A stretch of 64,000 nucleotides of DNA from Amycolatopsis alba DSM 44262 (GCF_000384215.1 NZ_KB913032.1:459021-523020); one strand, 5' to 3'; shown: positions 53,788-63,008, counted from the stretch's first letter. Notes: a model not told the origin generated them from the sequence alone. A program made the numbers and translations.

Positions 53788-54369
53788 ATGAGTGATCAGT
53801 CCGCGCGGTGGGTCGACGCCACCCAGCTCCCTGAAGAACTCGTAGCGCTCATCGAGACTCTCCGCCCCGGCGAAGACGTGCTCATCACCCGGAACGGCGA
53901 CACGATCGGGACGATTTCCGGCGCTGGTCAAGAAGTCCCGGCGCCTTCGACGGACTCCGAGGAGATCACGGTCGTGGCCACCGCCATGAAGCTGTCGGCG
54001 TCGGCGCGGGACTCGCTGTCCGAGCGGCTCGGCCCCGGCTACCTCGTCCTGGACCTGCACTCGGCTCCCCCGACCGTCGACGTGCTGCTGGTCCCGCCAT
54101 CCAGCCCCCAGCTGATCGCGAGCTTCCGGGCGCTGTACCCGAAGGCCCGGATCGTGATCACGGAGATCGAGGACGCCGAACTCGGGGTCAAGTTCGAAGG
54201 TCCGGTGCGCCGCCTCCTCGACGCCGGGGCCGAGGCCTATCTGCCGTCCAGCACCATTCCGCGGCTGGCGGAGCAGCTGGACCGGACCATGACCCAGCTG
54301 AACCAGCTCACCGGCGGCGCGTCGGCTCCCCTGACCATCGATTCACCACGGGACCGCGCCCTCGAGTGA
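53788..54369 (+). CDS. uncharacterised protein with Phd-like N-terminus
   Basis: 193 residues, cytoplasmic. Residues 1-45, with TQLPEELVALIETLRPGEDV and LITRNGDTIGTIS, resemble the N-terminal fold of Phd/YefM antitoxins. The central part (about 60-150) contains GPGYLVLDLHSAPPTVDVLL and ALYPKARIVITEIEDAELGV, a Rossmann-like alternation of strands and helices similar to response-regulator receivers, but without clear catalytic residues. No toxin-like gene follows. Function unknown; it lies next to the STAND pair but is separated by a terminator-like hairpin. Confidence 0.6.
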   Translation: MSDQSARWVDATQLPEELVALIETLRPGEDVLITRNGDTIGTISGAGQEVPAPSTDSEEITVVATAMKLSASARDSLSERLGPGYLVLDLHSAPPTVDVLLVPPSSPQLIASFRALYPKARIVITEIEDAELGVKFEGPVRRLLDAGAEAYLPSSTIPRLAEQLDRTMTQLNQLTGGASAPLTIDSPRDRALE

Positions 54370-54517
54370 TCGCGAATGGTGGTGTGCGTGCCCCGAGCGC
54401 CACGCTTGGGACGCTCACCGTCTCGAACGTGGCGCTCGGGACGTACTGCCCTGAACGCGGCCACGCCGCGGAGGTCTTTGTACGAGCCTTGTGCGGCAGG
54501 CGGTTACGGTCCGCGGG

Positions 54518-55770
54518 ATGTCCTGGAAACTGCTTTCCGTGAGCGTGCTCGCCGCCTTCACGTGCACCGGATTCACGACAGCCGAAGCCGCTTCGAAGAC
54601 CTACTACGTCGACCAGGTCGACGGCAGTGACACCGCCGTCGGTACCTCACAGCAGGCGCCGTGGAAGTCCTGGCGAAGGTCTCCTCGACCACGTTCGCGC
54701 CCGGTGACACCGTGCTGCTGCGGCGGGGCGGGGCCTGGAGCGGCGGGCTCGCCGTCAAAGGCTCGGGCGTCACGATCGGCGCGTACGGCACCGGCGCCCG
54801 CCCGATCGTCAAAGGCAACACCGAAGCGTGCGTCGACCTGCCTGGCGACGACAACGTGGTGCAGGACCTCCAGATCGGCGTCGCCGCCGACGCCGGGCGC
54901 TGTTCATGGGCCGGGGTGAAGGTGTCCGGCGACCGCAACAAGGTGCTGTCGAACCTGATCACCGGCGCCGGCGCGGGCGTGTTCATCGCGCCGTCGGCGG
55001 ACCACACCGAAATCACGCAGAACGACCTCGTCGACAACAACCACATGACCGTCGTGACCCCTGGCGGCAACGACGACTCCGGCGCGTTCGCCGCGCTGGT
55101 CCAGGGCAACGACTCCGACATCGGCTGGAACCGGATCAGCGGCTCGATCGCGAAGTCCGACGACTTCGGCGGCCTCGACGGCGCCGCTGTCGAGATCTTC
55201 TACGGGTCCCGCAACGTCATCCACCACAACATCTCCGAGGACAACGAGACCTTCACCGAACTCGGCACGGACACGAAAGACCCCGACGGCGTCTCGACCG
55301 GCAACGTCTTCGAGTACAACGCGGTCTTCGGCGCCAAGACGCGCGGCGGGATCGTCACGCGCGGTGCCGAGGACGGCAACGGGCCGGTGCTCGGCACGGT
55401 GTTCCGCAACAACTCTCTCCGGCTCTCGAACGCCGAGTCGGAGGGTTTCGTCTGCTACGGCGGCTGCACGAACCAGATGCTGAAGATGACGCAGAACATA
55501 GTCCAGGCCGCGTACAAGGTCGGCTACGCGGACCCGACCTTCACCGCGACCGACCACAACGTCTACTTCGGCGGGCTCCGGCAGTTCACGGCGGGAGCGA
55601 CGGACAAGGTGGCCGACCCGAAGTTCACGTCGGCGACGAACCTCGTCCTGAAGGCGGGGAGCCCGGCGATCGACCTCGGCACCACGAAGTACGACGACCG
55701 CGACGTCGACGGGAACCCGGTGTATGCCGGTGCGCGGGTCGACGCGGGCGCCTACGAGTTCCAGGGCTAG
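54518..55770 (+). pseudogene. secreted right-handed beta-helix protein, frameshifted
   Basis: Two frames join into one gene. The first, from ATG 54518, encodes a signal peptide (MSWKLLSVSVLAAFTCTGF, cleavage near AEA-AS), then KTYYVDQVDGSDTAVGTSQQ and APWKS, the usual N-terminus of these proteins. It then continues in the wrong frame. The second, entered near 54670, resumes with LAKVSSTTFAPGDTVLLRRG and encodes the parallel beta-helix (repeats such as GDRNKVLSNLITGAGAGVFI and NVIHHNISEDNETFTELG) to GAYEFQG. Inserting one C in GTCCTGGCG at about 54673-54677 would restore the frame. Either a real single-base loss or a sequencing error. Possible polysaccharide lyase or glycoside hydrolase role. 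Confidence 0.75.
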
Positions 55771-55776
55771 GACGCC

Positions 55777-55915
55777 GTGAAGGCCTCCTTCACCTCGGGT
55801 CCCGCGGCCCCTCGGGATCGGTGGGGCCCAGGAGGTGTCGCGAAAGCCACTTTCGGGACATCAGGTGTCCCGAAAGCACAACCCACCCTGACACTGAGTG
55901 GCTTTCGCGACACCC
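55777..55915. repeat. small hairpin plus interrupted family B palindrome (copy 3)
   Basis: At 55777-55793 GTGAAGG-CCT-CCTTCAC is a shortened relative of family A. At 55834-55915 a family B element has a normal left arm (GGTGTCGCGAAAGCCACTTT onward). Its right arm is split by about 21 extra bases, from CACAACCC to ACACTGA, between CCCGAAAG and GTGGCTTTCGCGACACC. The 266-bp gap 55771-56036 contains only these elements and the next hairpin. Confidence 0.7.
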
Positions 55916-55974
55916 GAGGTCGGCACGTGGGCGAGCGAGGCGACGCCGCATTTGCCCTACGCCTCAATAGAACG

Positions 55975-56025
55975 CCGTGAAGGCCTCCTTCCCTACCTTG
56001 AGGGTAGGGAAGGAGGCCTTCACGG
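55975..56025. terminator. dispersed hairpin, family A copy
   Basis: Perfect 23-bp stem beginning CCGTGAAGGCCTCCTTCCCT (55975-55997), complement at 56003-56025, 5-nt loop, 11 bp after the snapalysin stop codon on the minus strand. Confidence 0.8.
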
Positions 56026-56036
56026 AGCGGAGCGCG

Positions 56037-56585
56037 TCAGTAGTTGTAGATGCGCTGCATGGTGCCGGTCGACAGCAAGCCGTTGGCCCACAGCGAGTTC
56101 ACCCTGGAGACCTCCTGGGCGTTCGGCTTCGCGTTGGTGCAGGACGGGCCGGGGCCGCCACCGGACATCAGTTCGGAGCACGGACCCTGGTAGTTGTCCG
56201 GCAGGCCGAGCGCGTGGCCGGTCTCGTGCGCGGCGATCCGCGTCTGGTTGTACTGCTGAGCCTGCGTGTAGTCGATGAAGATGGTGCCGCGGCCGTGGCC
56301 GTCGGTCTCGGCGTACGAACCCGAAGGGTCGTTGCCCTCGGTGTAGCGCAGGGTGGCTCCCGACGAGCTCTCCTGCAGCTTCACGTTGGACACCGAGTTG
56401 TTCCAGTTCGCCGCACCCGCCTGGATGGCGGCACGGAAGCTGGGCGCTCCCGAGGCGTCGTAATAGACCGTGGTCACCGCCGCGGCCGACTGGGCGGGTT
56501 CGACCGCCGCTGCCTGCCCCGCGGTCACCGGGACGGCGAGCAGCGCCAAGCTCACGGACGCGGAGACGAAGAACTTCCTTGCCAT
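56037..56585 (-). CDS. snapalysin-type zinc metalloprotease (M7), secreted
   Basis: 182-residue exported protease. Signal peptide [20 protein letters not shown] with cleavage near GQAAA; a short propeptide follows, then [20 protein letters not shown]. The zinc motif is [11 protein letters not shown] (HExxHxxGxxD), with [15 protein letters not shown] beyond it providing the Met-turn and conserved Cys. The small size and the Asp third ligand are diagnostic of snapalysin. Streptomyces snpA is usually beside a LysR gene; none is seen here. ATG 56585 follows AAGGAG by 9 nt. Confidence 0.93.
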   Translation of the reverse strand: MARKFFVSASVSLALLAVPVTAGQAAAVEPAQSAAAVTTVYYDASGAPSFRAAIQAGAANWNNSVSNVKLQESSSGATLRYTEGNDPSGSYAETDGHGRGTIFIDYTQAQQYNQTRIAAHETGHALGLPDNYQGPCSELMSGGGPGPSCTNAKPNAQEVSRVNSLWANGLLSTGTMQRIYNY

Positions 56586-56704
56586 GGACCCACTCCTTGT
56601 GAGGACAACGGAATGGTTCGTGAATTTAGGAGCCTCGGCCGCGACTTGGCACCGACTTTCGTCGCGTCAGCCAGCTGGTGATTTACCAACACTTTCGACC
56701 TATT

Positions 56705-56718
56705 GACATGCGCATGTC
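56705..56718. promoter_or_regulatory. perfect 14-bp palindrome upstream of snapalysin gene
   Basis: GACATGCGCATGTC, a complete palindrome, lies about 120 bp upstream of the snapalysin start and 21 bp beyond the end of the quinone reductase gene. The leading bases also form TTGACA on the plus strand. It may be an operator for the protease; the regulator is not in view. Confidence 0.4.
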
Positions 56719-56738
56719 CGCATACAACGATGTCGCGC

Positions 56739-57689
56739 TCAAGGTCGCAGGACGAGCTTGCCCGAAGTCACCCGCGCCTCCAGCTCCGCCAGCACTTTGG
56801 GCCCGTGCGCGAGGTCGTACACCGTCGGAGTTCCCGGAGCGCAGACGCCGTCGGCGATGAGTGCCCGCAGCTCGTCCATCAGCTCCGCGAAGATCGCGGG
56901 CGCGCGCTCGATCAGAACGCCGAGATGCAGGCCGATCAGGTGGATCTGGTGCCGGAAGTTCAAGTCCCGGTTGGTGATCGCGACCTCTCCCCCGGCGACG
57001 CCGTAGACCACGACGCGTCCGGTGACCCGCTTGGCGGCGGCGAGACTCGCGGCGAACGTCGTCCCGCCGACCGATTCGAGCACGAGATCCACGTCCCCGG
57101 TCTCCTCGCCGTAGCCGAGGACACGGTCGGCGCCCAGCGCCCGCACCGAATCGTGCTTGCCCGGCGACGCGGTGCCGATGACGGTGGCCCCGTAGTGCTT
57201 GGCCAGCCGGACCGCGGCCTGCCCGACCCCGCCTGTCGCCGCCTGGACCAGCACGGTCTCACCGGCGGCCACCCGCCCCAGCGGTTTGAGCGCGGCGAGC
57301 GCGGTGACCCAGTTCAGGATCAGCCCGGCCGCCTGCTCGTCCGACCAGCCCTCCGGTACCGGGACCGCAACGGCCGCGGACATGACCACGTACTCGGCGA
57401 AGGCTCCGCCGCCGGTCCCGACGACGTGATCGCCGACGGCCGGCGCGGTCACGCCGTCCCCCACGGCCACGACCTCGCCGGCGGCCTCGAATCCGGCGAG
57501 GTACGGCGCTTCCGGACCGCCCTCGTAAGTGCCCCGCGTCTGCATGACGTCGGCGAAGTTGACACCGGCGGCGGCCACCTTCACCAGGATTTCGCCTGGT
57601 CCCGGCACCGGAACGGGGGCGTCGGTGATCAGGCGGAGGTCTTCAGGTCCGTTCGCGGAGTCCTGTCGCAAAGCACGCATCGAAGTCAT
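56739..57689 (-). CDS. zinc-free MDR alcohol dehydrogenase, quinone oxidoreductase-like
   Basis: NADPH-dependent medium-chain reductase of 316 residues. GroES-like domain with AAGVNFADVMQTRGTYEGGP and GFEAAGEVVAVGDGV; Rossmann motif VLVQAATGGVGQAAVRLAKHYGA near residue 145 and DLVLESVGG. No catalytic or structural zinc cysteines, as in quinone reductases (QorA type). It follows the MerR gene by 18 bp and is probably its target, a pairing usual for oxidative or electrophile stress. Confidence 0.92.
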   Translation of the reverse strand: MTSMRALRQDSANGPEDLRLITDAPVPVPGPGEILVKVAAAGVNFADVMQTRGTYEGGPEAPYLAGFEAAGEVVAVGDGVTAPAVGDHVVGTGGGAFAEYVVMSAAVAVPVPEGWSDEQAAGLILNWVTALAALKPLGRVAAGETVLVQAATGGVGQAAVRLAKHYGATVIGTASPGKHDSVRALGADRVLGYGEETGDVDLVLESVGGTTFAASLAAAKRVTGRVVVYGVAGGEVAITNRDLNFRHQIHLIGLHLGVLIERAPAIFAELMDELRALIADGVCAPGTPTVYDLAHGPKVLAELEARVTSGKLVLRP

Positions 57690-57707
57690 GCCCGCACGCT
57701 AAAAGCC

Positions 57708-58091
57708 TCACGTTTGCGTGAGGGTCAAGTCGCGGAGGTACGCGTCGAGGGCGTCGCGATTGCGGGTCATGAGCGCGATCCGGCGATCGAGGACTTCCCG
57801 CTGCCGCGCGACCTCGTCGATCATGTACTCGCACGGCACCTTCGGCCGGACGTCGCCGGGCCCGTCGAGGTACGGGAGGACTTCGCGGATCAGCCTCGTC
57901 GGAAGTCCCGCGTCGAGCATCCCGCGGATCTGGAGGACGGCCTCGACCGAGCCGTCGCAGAAGTCGCGGTAGCCGTTGCCTTCCCTGCCGGGGCTGATCA
58001 GGCCCTCTTCCTCGTAATAGCGCAGCGCGCGGACGCTGACCCCGGTCTTCCGCGCGAGTTCGCCTATCTTCACCCCGCCCACGGTAGCCAC
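57708..58091 (-). CDS. MerR family transcriptional regulator
   Basis: About 127 residues. HTH: KIGELARKTGVSVRALRYYE, EEGLISPGREGNGYRDF, then a coiled-coil dimer helix (EVARQREVLDRRIALMTRNRD). Effector region is short and lacks conserved metal cysteines apart from CEYM. Three in-frame GTG codons (58091, 58082, 58073) can start it; 58073 has GGGCGGG nearest upstream, so the true start may be six residues later. It heads a two-gene unit with the quinone reductase. Upstream, GTATA-TATAC (58101-58116) may be its site. Confidence 0.9.
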   Translation of the reverse strand: MATVGGVKIGELARKTGVSVRALRYYEEEGLISPGREGNGYRDFCDGSVEAVLQIRGMLDAGLPTRLIREVLPYLDGPGDVRPKVPCEYMIDEVARQREVLDRRIALMTRNRDALDAYLRDLTLTQT

Positions 58092-58110
58092 CGCGACGTG
58101 GTATAGGTCG

Positions 58111-58779
58111 TTATACGGTTTTCGGCTTGTACCAGACCTCGGGGCGGCCGACCTGGCCGTAGCGGGGCTCGCGCTGGGCGAGGCCGTTGTCGGCGAGGTA
58201 TTCGAGGTAGCGCCGCGCGGTGACGCGGGACGCGCCGATCGCGGTCGCGGCGGCCCCGGCGGAGAGACCGTCCGCGGCCGAGGCGAGGACGTCGGTGATC
58301 GCCTCCAGGGTCTGCCCGCTCATCCCCTTCGGCAGCGCCTGCCGCTCGGTGGTGCGCAGGGTGCCGAGCGCGCGGTCGATCTCGGCCTGCCCGGTGACCT
58401 CGCCCGAAGCGCCGTGGAACTCGGCGTACCGCTCCAATTTCTCCCGCAGGGAAGCGAAAGTGAACGGTTTCAGCAGGTACTGCACCACGCCGACGGACAC
58501 GGCGGCCTTGACCAGCGCCAGATCGCGCGCCGAGGTCACCGCGATGACGTCGATCGGCAGACCGGCGGCGCGCAGGGACCGGCAGACCGCGAGCCCGTGC
58601 GTGTCCGGCAGGTAGAAGTCCAGCAGCACCAGGTCGACCGGTTCGCGTTCGCAGAACCGCAACGCGTCCCCGCCGGAATGGACGACGCCGGACACGGTGA
58701 AGCCGGGCATCCGCTCCACGTACACCCGATGCGCGTCGGCGGCCACCGGTTCGTCCTCGACGACCAGCACCTTGATCAT
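58111..58779 (-). CDS. response regulator, CitB/DcuR-like
   Basis: 222 residues. Receiver domain 1-125: IKVLVVEDEP, phospho-acceptor Asp54 in LVLLDFYLPD, VTSARDL and lysine in YLLKPFTF. C-terminal HTH (about 160-215) with GLSAGAAATAIGASRVTARRYLEYLADNG, the CitB-type effector. ATG 58779 overlaps the histidine kinase stop by 4 bp. Likely controls the DctA transporter on the other side of the kinase. Confidence 0.94.
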   Translation of the reverse strand: MIKVLVVEDEPVAADAHRVYVERMPGFTVSGVVHSGGDALRFCEREPVDLVLLDFYLPDTHGLAVCRSLRAAGLPIDVIAVTSARDLALVKAAVSVGVVQYLLKPFTFASLREKLERYAEFHGASGEVTGQAEIDRALGTLRTTERQALPKGMSGQTLEAITDVLASAADGLSAGAAATAIGASRVTARRYLEYLADNGLAQREPRYGQVGRPEVWYKPKTV

Positions 58780-60398
58780 CGTGTCGGCTCCTTCGGCGGC
58801 AAGCACACGGTGAACACCGCGCCCTCGTCGCGGCCGACGTCGATCGTCCCACCGTGCCGCCGCACCGCCTGACCCACCAGTGCCAAACCGAGACCGTGAC
58901 CGTCCTCGGGTTTCGTGGACCAGCCGCGCCGGAACACCTCTTCGACGTCCTCGACACCCGGCCCGGTGTCGGCGACCCGCAGCAGCAATCCGCCGGCGTC
59001 CGCGCGGACGGTGACCTCGACCCCCGGCCGTCCGCCGTCGCCGGCGTTCCCCGCCGCCGCGTCGATCCCGTTGTCGATCAGGTTGCCGAGGATGGTCACC
59101 AGATCCCGCGGCGGGACGCCGGTGTCCGAGTCCTCCATGACGGTGTCGGGCGTGATCGTGAACTCGACGCCGCGTTCGCTCGCCTCCGCCGCCTTGCCCA
59201 GCAGCAACGCCGCCAGCACCGGTTCGGCGACCGCGCCGACCACGCGGTCGGTGAGTTCCTGCGCCAGCGCGAGTTCTTCGGTCGCGAACTCGACGGCCTG
59301 TTCGGGGCGGCCGATCTCGACCAGCGAAACGACGGTGTGGAGCCGGTTCGCCGCCTCGTGCGCCTGCGACCGCAGTGCCTCGGCCAGTCCGCGCACGGTG
59401 GTGAGTTCACCGGTCAGCGCCTGGAGTTCGGTGTGATCACGAAGGATCACGACGGTGCCCATCGCCTCCCCCCGCGAGCGCACCGGCGCCGTGCTGACGA
59501 CGAGCACCCTGGCTTCGGTGAGGTGGAGTTCGTCGGTGCGCTCCTCCCCCGAAGTGAACGCTTCGACGAGGTCTTCGGGAATGTCCAATGCGGACAGTTC
59601 CCGGCCGACCGGATCGCCGTCGACGCCCAGCAGCGCGCGGGCGCCGTCGTTGCACAGCACCACCCGCCCGTCGCCGCCGACGAGCAGCAGCCCTTCGCGC
59701 ATCGAGTGCAGGACGGCTTCGTGATACTCGAACAGGTTGCTCAGTTCCCCCGGCGCGATCCCCCTGGTCTGCCGCCGGAGCCGGGCGCTGACCAGGTAAC
59801 TGCCGATCCCGCCGACCACCAGCACCGCCGCCGCGACCCCGAGCAGCGGCCACAGGCGTTCGCGCAGTTCGGCGTCGATCGCTTCGACGGTGATGCCGAC
59901 CGAGACCAGCGCGACGACCTGTCCCGCGGCGCCACGCACCGGGACCACCACGCGTTCGGAAGGGCCGAGCGAACCGGCGTAGGTCTCGACGACCTTGCCA
60001 CCGCGTTGCGCCTCGCCGATGTTCCCGATGAACGGCTGGCCGATGAGCTCCGGATTCGGGTGCGTGTAGCGGATCCCGTTCGTGTCCATGATGGTCACGA
60101 AATCCACTTCCGTATCCGCGCGGACACTCTGCGCGAACGGCTGCAGTGTCCGGCTGGGTTCCGATGTGGACAGTGCGGCGAGGACACCGGGCGCGTCCGC
60201 CACCGCTTCGGCGACCGCGGTCACCTTGTCCCGCGCCCGGTCTTCGGTGGCACGGACGGAATCGAGATAGGCGAAGGCCACCCCGGCCGCGACGAGCACG
60301 AACAGCACCGCGAGCTGCAGAATCAGCAGCTGGCGGGCGAGACTGCCGCGCCTGGTCCGGATCCGCGTCGTCGAGGGCACCCGCTCATACCAGCACAC
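58776..60398 (-). CDS. sensor histidine kinase, CitA/DcuS-like
   Basis: 540 residues. TM1 about 24-44, periplasmic-type sCache sensor about 45-178 (IRYTHPNPELIGQPFIGNIG, a citrate/dicarboxylate-sensor signature), TM2 about 183-203, PAS about 210-325 (VLCNDGARALLGVDG), phospho-acceptor helix with SQAHEAANRLHTVVSLVEIG, and the ATPase domain with N box LGNLIDNGIDAA, DTGPGV and GHGLGLALV. GTG start 60398; a second GTG six codons on is possible. Family members sense C4-dicarboxylates or citrate. Divergent from dctA. Confidence 0.94.
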   Translation of the reverse strand: MCWYERVPSTTRIRTRRGSLARQLLILQLAVLFVLVAAGVAFAYLDSVRATEDRARDKVTAVAEAVADAPGVLAALSTSEPSRTLQPFAQSVRADTEVDFVTIMDTNGIRYTHPNPELIGQPFIGNIGEAQRGGKVVETYAGSLGPSERVVVPVRGAAGQVVALVSVGITVEAIDAELRERLWPLLGVAAAVLVVGGIGSYLVSARLRRQTRGIAPGELSNLFEYHEAVLHSMREGLLLVGGDGRVVLCNDGARALLGVDGDPVGRELSALDIPEDLVEAFTSGEERTDELHLTEARVLVVSTAPVRSRGEAMGTVVILRDHTELQALTGELTTVRGLAEALRSQAHEAANRLHTVVSLVEIGRPEQAVEFATEELALAQELTDRVVGAVAEPVLAALLLGKAAEASERGVEFTITPDTVMEDSDTGVPPRDLVTILGNLIDNGIDAAAGNAGDGGRPGVEVTVRADAGGLLLRVADTGPGVEDVEEVFRRGWSTKPEDGHGLGLALVGQAVRRHGGTIDVGRDEGAVFTVCLPPKEPTR

Positions 60399-60543
60399 CG
60401 GTCCGGGGGCCGCTCAGCGCGCCCGGCCGGAATTACCCGGAAACCACTCGCGCGAACTCAATGAACACAACCGTGACCCAGCTCACCTGCGCGGGTGATA
60501 GTGACCGGCAATCCCACGGACACCCCCTGAGCTGGAGGCAAAG

Positions 60544-61908
60544 GTGCCTACAACGCCGGAAGCGGCGCCCCGACGCCGCGACAAGATGCACTACCTGTAC
60601 CTGGCCGTGATCGCGGCGGTCGTCCTCGGCGTCATCGTCGGGTTCGCCGCGCCGGATCTGGCCAAGGAGCTCAAGCCGCTCGGCACGGGCTTCGTCAACC
60701 TGATCAAGATGATGATCTCCCCCATCATCTTCTGCACCATCGTGCTCGGCATCGGATCGGTGGCGAAGGCCGCGAAGGTCGGCAAGGTCGGGTTGCTGTC
60801 GCTCGGCTACTTCCTGATGATGTCGACGTTCGCGCTCGCGATCGGCCTCGTCGTCGGCAACCTCCTGCACCCTGGACAGGGCCTGCACCTCGACCCCGCC
60901 GCCGCCGCGAAGGCGCACACGCAGGCCGAGGGCGCCGAGGGCACCGTCGACTTCCTGCTCGGCATCATCCCGACCAGCTTCGGTTCCGCCTTCACCGAAG
61001 GCCAGGTGCTGCAGACGCTGCTGGTCGCGCTGCTCGCCGGATTCGCCGTCCAGAAGCTCGGCACCAAGGGCGAACCGATCCGCCGCGGCATCGAGCACAT
61101 CCAGCGGCTCGTGTTCCGGATCCTCGCGATGATCATGTGGGCCGCCCCGGTGGGCGCGTTCGGCGCGATCGCCGCGGTGGTCGGCGAGACCGGCTGGGGC
61201 GCGCTGCGCAGCCTCGCCGTCATCATGATCGGCTTCTACCTGACCTGCCTGGTGTTCGTGTTCGGTGTGCTCGGCACGGTCCTGTGGCTCGGCGCACGGG
61301 TCAACATCTTCACCCTGCTGAGGTACCTCGGCCGCGAGTTCCTGCTGATCCTGTCGACGTCGTCGTCCGAGTCGGCCCTGCCGCGGCTGATCGCGAAGAT
61401 GGAGCACCTCGGGGTTTCCAAGCCCGTCGTCGGCATCACGGTCCCCACCGGCTACTCGTTCAACCTCGACGGCACGGCCATCTACCTGACGATGGCGACG
61501 CTGTTCATCGCCAGCGCGCAGGACCAGCCGCTGGGCGTCGGCGAGCAGATCTCCTTGCTGCTGTTCATGATCATCGCGTCGAAGGGCGCGGCGGGCGTCA
61601 GCGGTGCCGGTATCGCCACCCTCGCAGGCGGACTGCAGTCACACCGGCCGGAACTGGTCGACGGCGTCGGCTTCATCCTCGGCATCGACCGGTTCATGTC
61701 CGAAGCCCGCGCGCTGACCAACTTCGCGGGCAACGCCGTCGCGACCGTCCTGGTCGGCACGTGGACCAAGGAGTTCGACCGCGACCAGGCGAACCGGGTC
61801 TTCAGCGGCCAGGCCCCGTTCGACGAAGCCACCCTGATCGACGATCACGCCCCGGATCCCCACGAGGACCGTGACGGCGAACGGGAGAAGGCCGCGGCGA
61901 ACGCGTAA
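60544..61908 (+). CDS. dctA: C4-dicarboxylate:cation symporter
   Basis: Membrane uptake carrier for succinate, fumarate and malate (DAACS family), 454 residues with about eight helices and two hairpins. Signatures: FVNLIKMMISPIIFCTIVLGI, LILSTSSSESALPRLIAKME (serine-rich hairpin), PTGYSFNLDGTAIYLTMATLF and DRFMSEARALTNFAGNAVAT. GTG start with GGAGG about 6 nt upstream. Divergent from the CitA/DcuS-like two-component genes, which probably induce it. The gap (60399-60543) should hold both promoters. Confidence 0.95.
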   Translation: MPTTPEAAPRRRDKMHYLYLAVIAAVVLGVIVGFAAPDLAKELKPLGTGFVNLIKMMISPIIFCTIVLGIGSVAKAAKVGKVGLLSLGYFLMMSTFALAIGLVVGNLLHPGQGLHLDPAAAAKAHTQAEGAEGTVDFLLGIIPTSFGSAFTEGQVLQTLLVALLAGFAVQKLGTKGEPIRRGIEHIQRLVFRILAMIMWAAPVGAFGAIAAVVGETGWGALRSLAVIMIGFYLTCLVFVFGVLGTVLWLGARVNIFTLLRYLGREFLLILSTSSSESALPRLIAKMEHLGVSKPVVGITVPTGYSFNLDGTAIYLTMATLFIASAQDQPLGVGEQISLLLFMIIASKGAAGVSGAGIATLAGGLQSHRPELVDGVGFILGIDRFMSEARALTNFAGNAVATVLVGTWTKEFDRDQANRVFSGQAPFDEATLIDDHAPDPHEDRDGEREKAAANA

Positions 61909-61924
61909 CGCCCGGCGAGAAGGA

Positions 61925-61973
61925 AACCGCGGTGCGAGGGTCCCCCGTCCTCGCACCGCGGTTCTTTCTTTTC
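61925..61973 (+). terminator. rho-independent terminator of dctA
   Basis: Perfect 15-bp stem AACCGCGGTGCGAGG (61925-61939) and CCTCGCACCGCGGTT (61949-61963), 9-nt loop, T-rich tail CTTTCTTTTC, 16 bp after the dctA stop. The clearest classical terminator in the window. Confidence 0.93.
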
Positions 61974-61989
61974 TGGAAAACTCCAGTGC

Positions 61990-62562
61990 ATGCCGGACGC
62001 CATCGACCGCTACGTGCCCGCGCGCTATTCGAAGCTGCTGCACGGCAACTTCGCCGGGATGCTGAGCGGCCCCGACGGCGAGCCGTTCCTGCGCGACCTC
62101 GTCGAAGACGCGCGGCGGATCACCGACGAGGACCTGGAGTTCCTTTTCGACGCCGGCTGGCGGGAAAGGATCACCGCCGCCTGGCTGATCGGCGTCGATC
62201 GCCGCACCGCGTGGCGCGGGCGCCTGCGTGAACTGCTCCTGGAGAGCGGGATGGTCTTCGCCGGGCAGGGCTACTGCTTCGCGCTGGCGCGGTTCGGCAC
62301 CCTCGCCGACGCCGAGATCCTCGTGTCCTATCTGGACCACTACCTCGCACGACCGGACCTGCGCTACGACCAGGCGTGGGCGCTCGCGGCCCTGCACCAC
62401 ATCGACGCCGACCTCCGGACGGCCTACACGTCACGCTATCTGCGTCCGGGCGGCCTGTGGGAAAGCTGGTCCGCGACGAACAGCACGGACCTGCCGTTCC
62501 ACAAGTGGTACTTCGACATGCTGTGCTCGCACGTCCAGCGAGCGGTGCACGTCAGGCAGTGA
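61990..62562 (+). CDS. uncharacterised protein (DUF6000-like)
   Basis: 190 residues, soluble, rich in aromatic residues. N-terminal RYVPARYSKLLHGNFAGML and the helical repeats AWLIGVDRRTAWRGRLRELL, YCFALARFGTLADAEILVSY and QAWALAALHHID suggest a small HEAT-like bundle. I associate this pattern with DUF6000 from memory. No catalytic motif seen. The 3' end overlaps the convergent HxlR gene by 11 bp. Function unknown. Confidence 0.75.
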   Translation: MPDAIDRYVPARYSKLLHGNFAGMLSGPDGEPFLRDLVEDARRITDEDLEFLFDAGWRERITAAWLIGVDRRTAWRGRLRELLLESGMVFAGQGYCFALARFGTLADAEILVSYLDHYLARPDLRYDQAWALAALHHIDADLRTAYTSRYLRPGGLWESWSATNSTDLPFHKWYFDMLCSHVQRAVHVRQ

Positions 62563-62953
62563 CCCTCTCGTCGTAGACGACGCGGGACGCGGCGATCGAG
62601 TCGCGGTGGCGCTCGGCCCACGTCAGCAAGCCGCTCAGCGACGCGTACAGCTCCTTCGCCATCGCTGTGGCCTCGTACTCCACCTTCGGCGGCACAGTCG
62701 GGTACACGGTGCGGACGAGCAAGCCGTCGCGTTCGAGGTTCCGCAACGTCAGCGTGAGCATCCGCCTGCTGATCCCCTCCACCGACCGCTCCAGTTCGGT
62801 GAAGCGCACCGGACCGCGGGTGGCCTCCAGCAGGATGCCGATCGCCCACTTGCCGCTGATCCGGTTGATCACCTCGAGCACGGTGCACACCTCGAGTTTC
62901 TCCGGGTCCACCACCCTGGCCTGCGCGGTCACATCGCTGTTCCCCTGGGACAT
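62552..62953 (-). CDS. HxlR family transcriptional regulator
   Basis: 133 residues. Winged HTH: RISGKWAIGILLEATRGPVR, FTELERSVEGISRRMLTLTL, RNLERDGLLVRTVYPTVPPK and VEYEATAMAKELYASL, the complete HxlR core, preceded by the conserved Cys of the family (EVCTVLEVI). The last two thirds match length expectations. Divergent from an MFS efflux gene with 99 bp between starts and an inverted repeat in the gap, so it probably represses that pump and itself. Confidence 0.94.
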   Translation of the reverse strand: MSQGNSDVTAQARVVDPEKLEVCTVLEVINRISGKWAIGILLEATRGPVRFTELERSVEGISRRMLTLTLRNLERDGLLVRTVYPTVPPKVEYEATAMAKELYASLSGLLTWAERHRDSIAASRVVYDERVTA

Positions 62954-63008
62954 GAAAGTGCCTCCTTCCGGCAGGGAACAGAGTCACACAAGATGGGCGC
63001 TGTTACAA

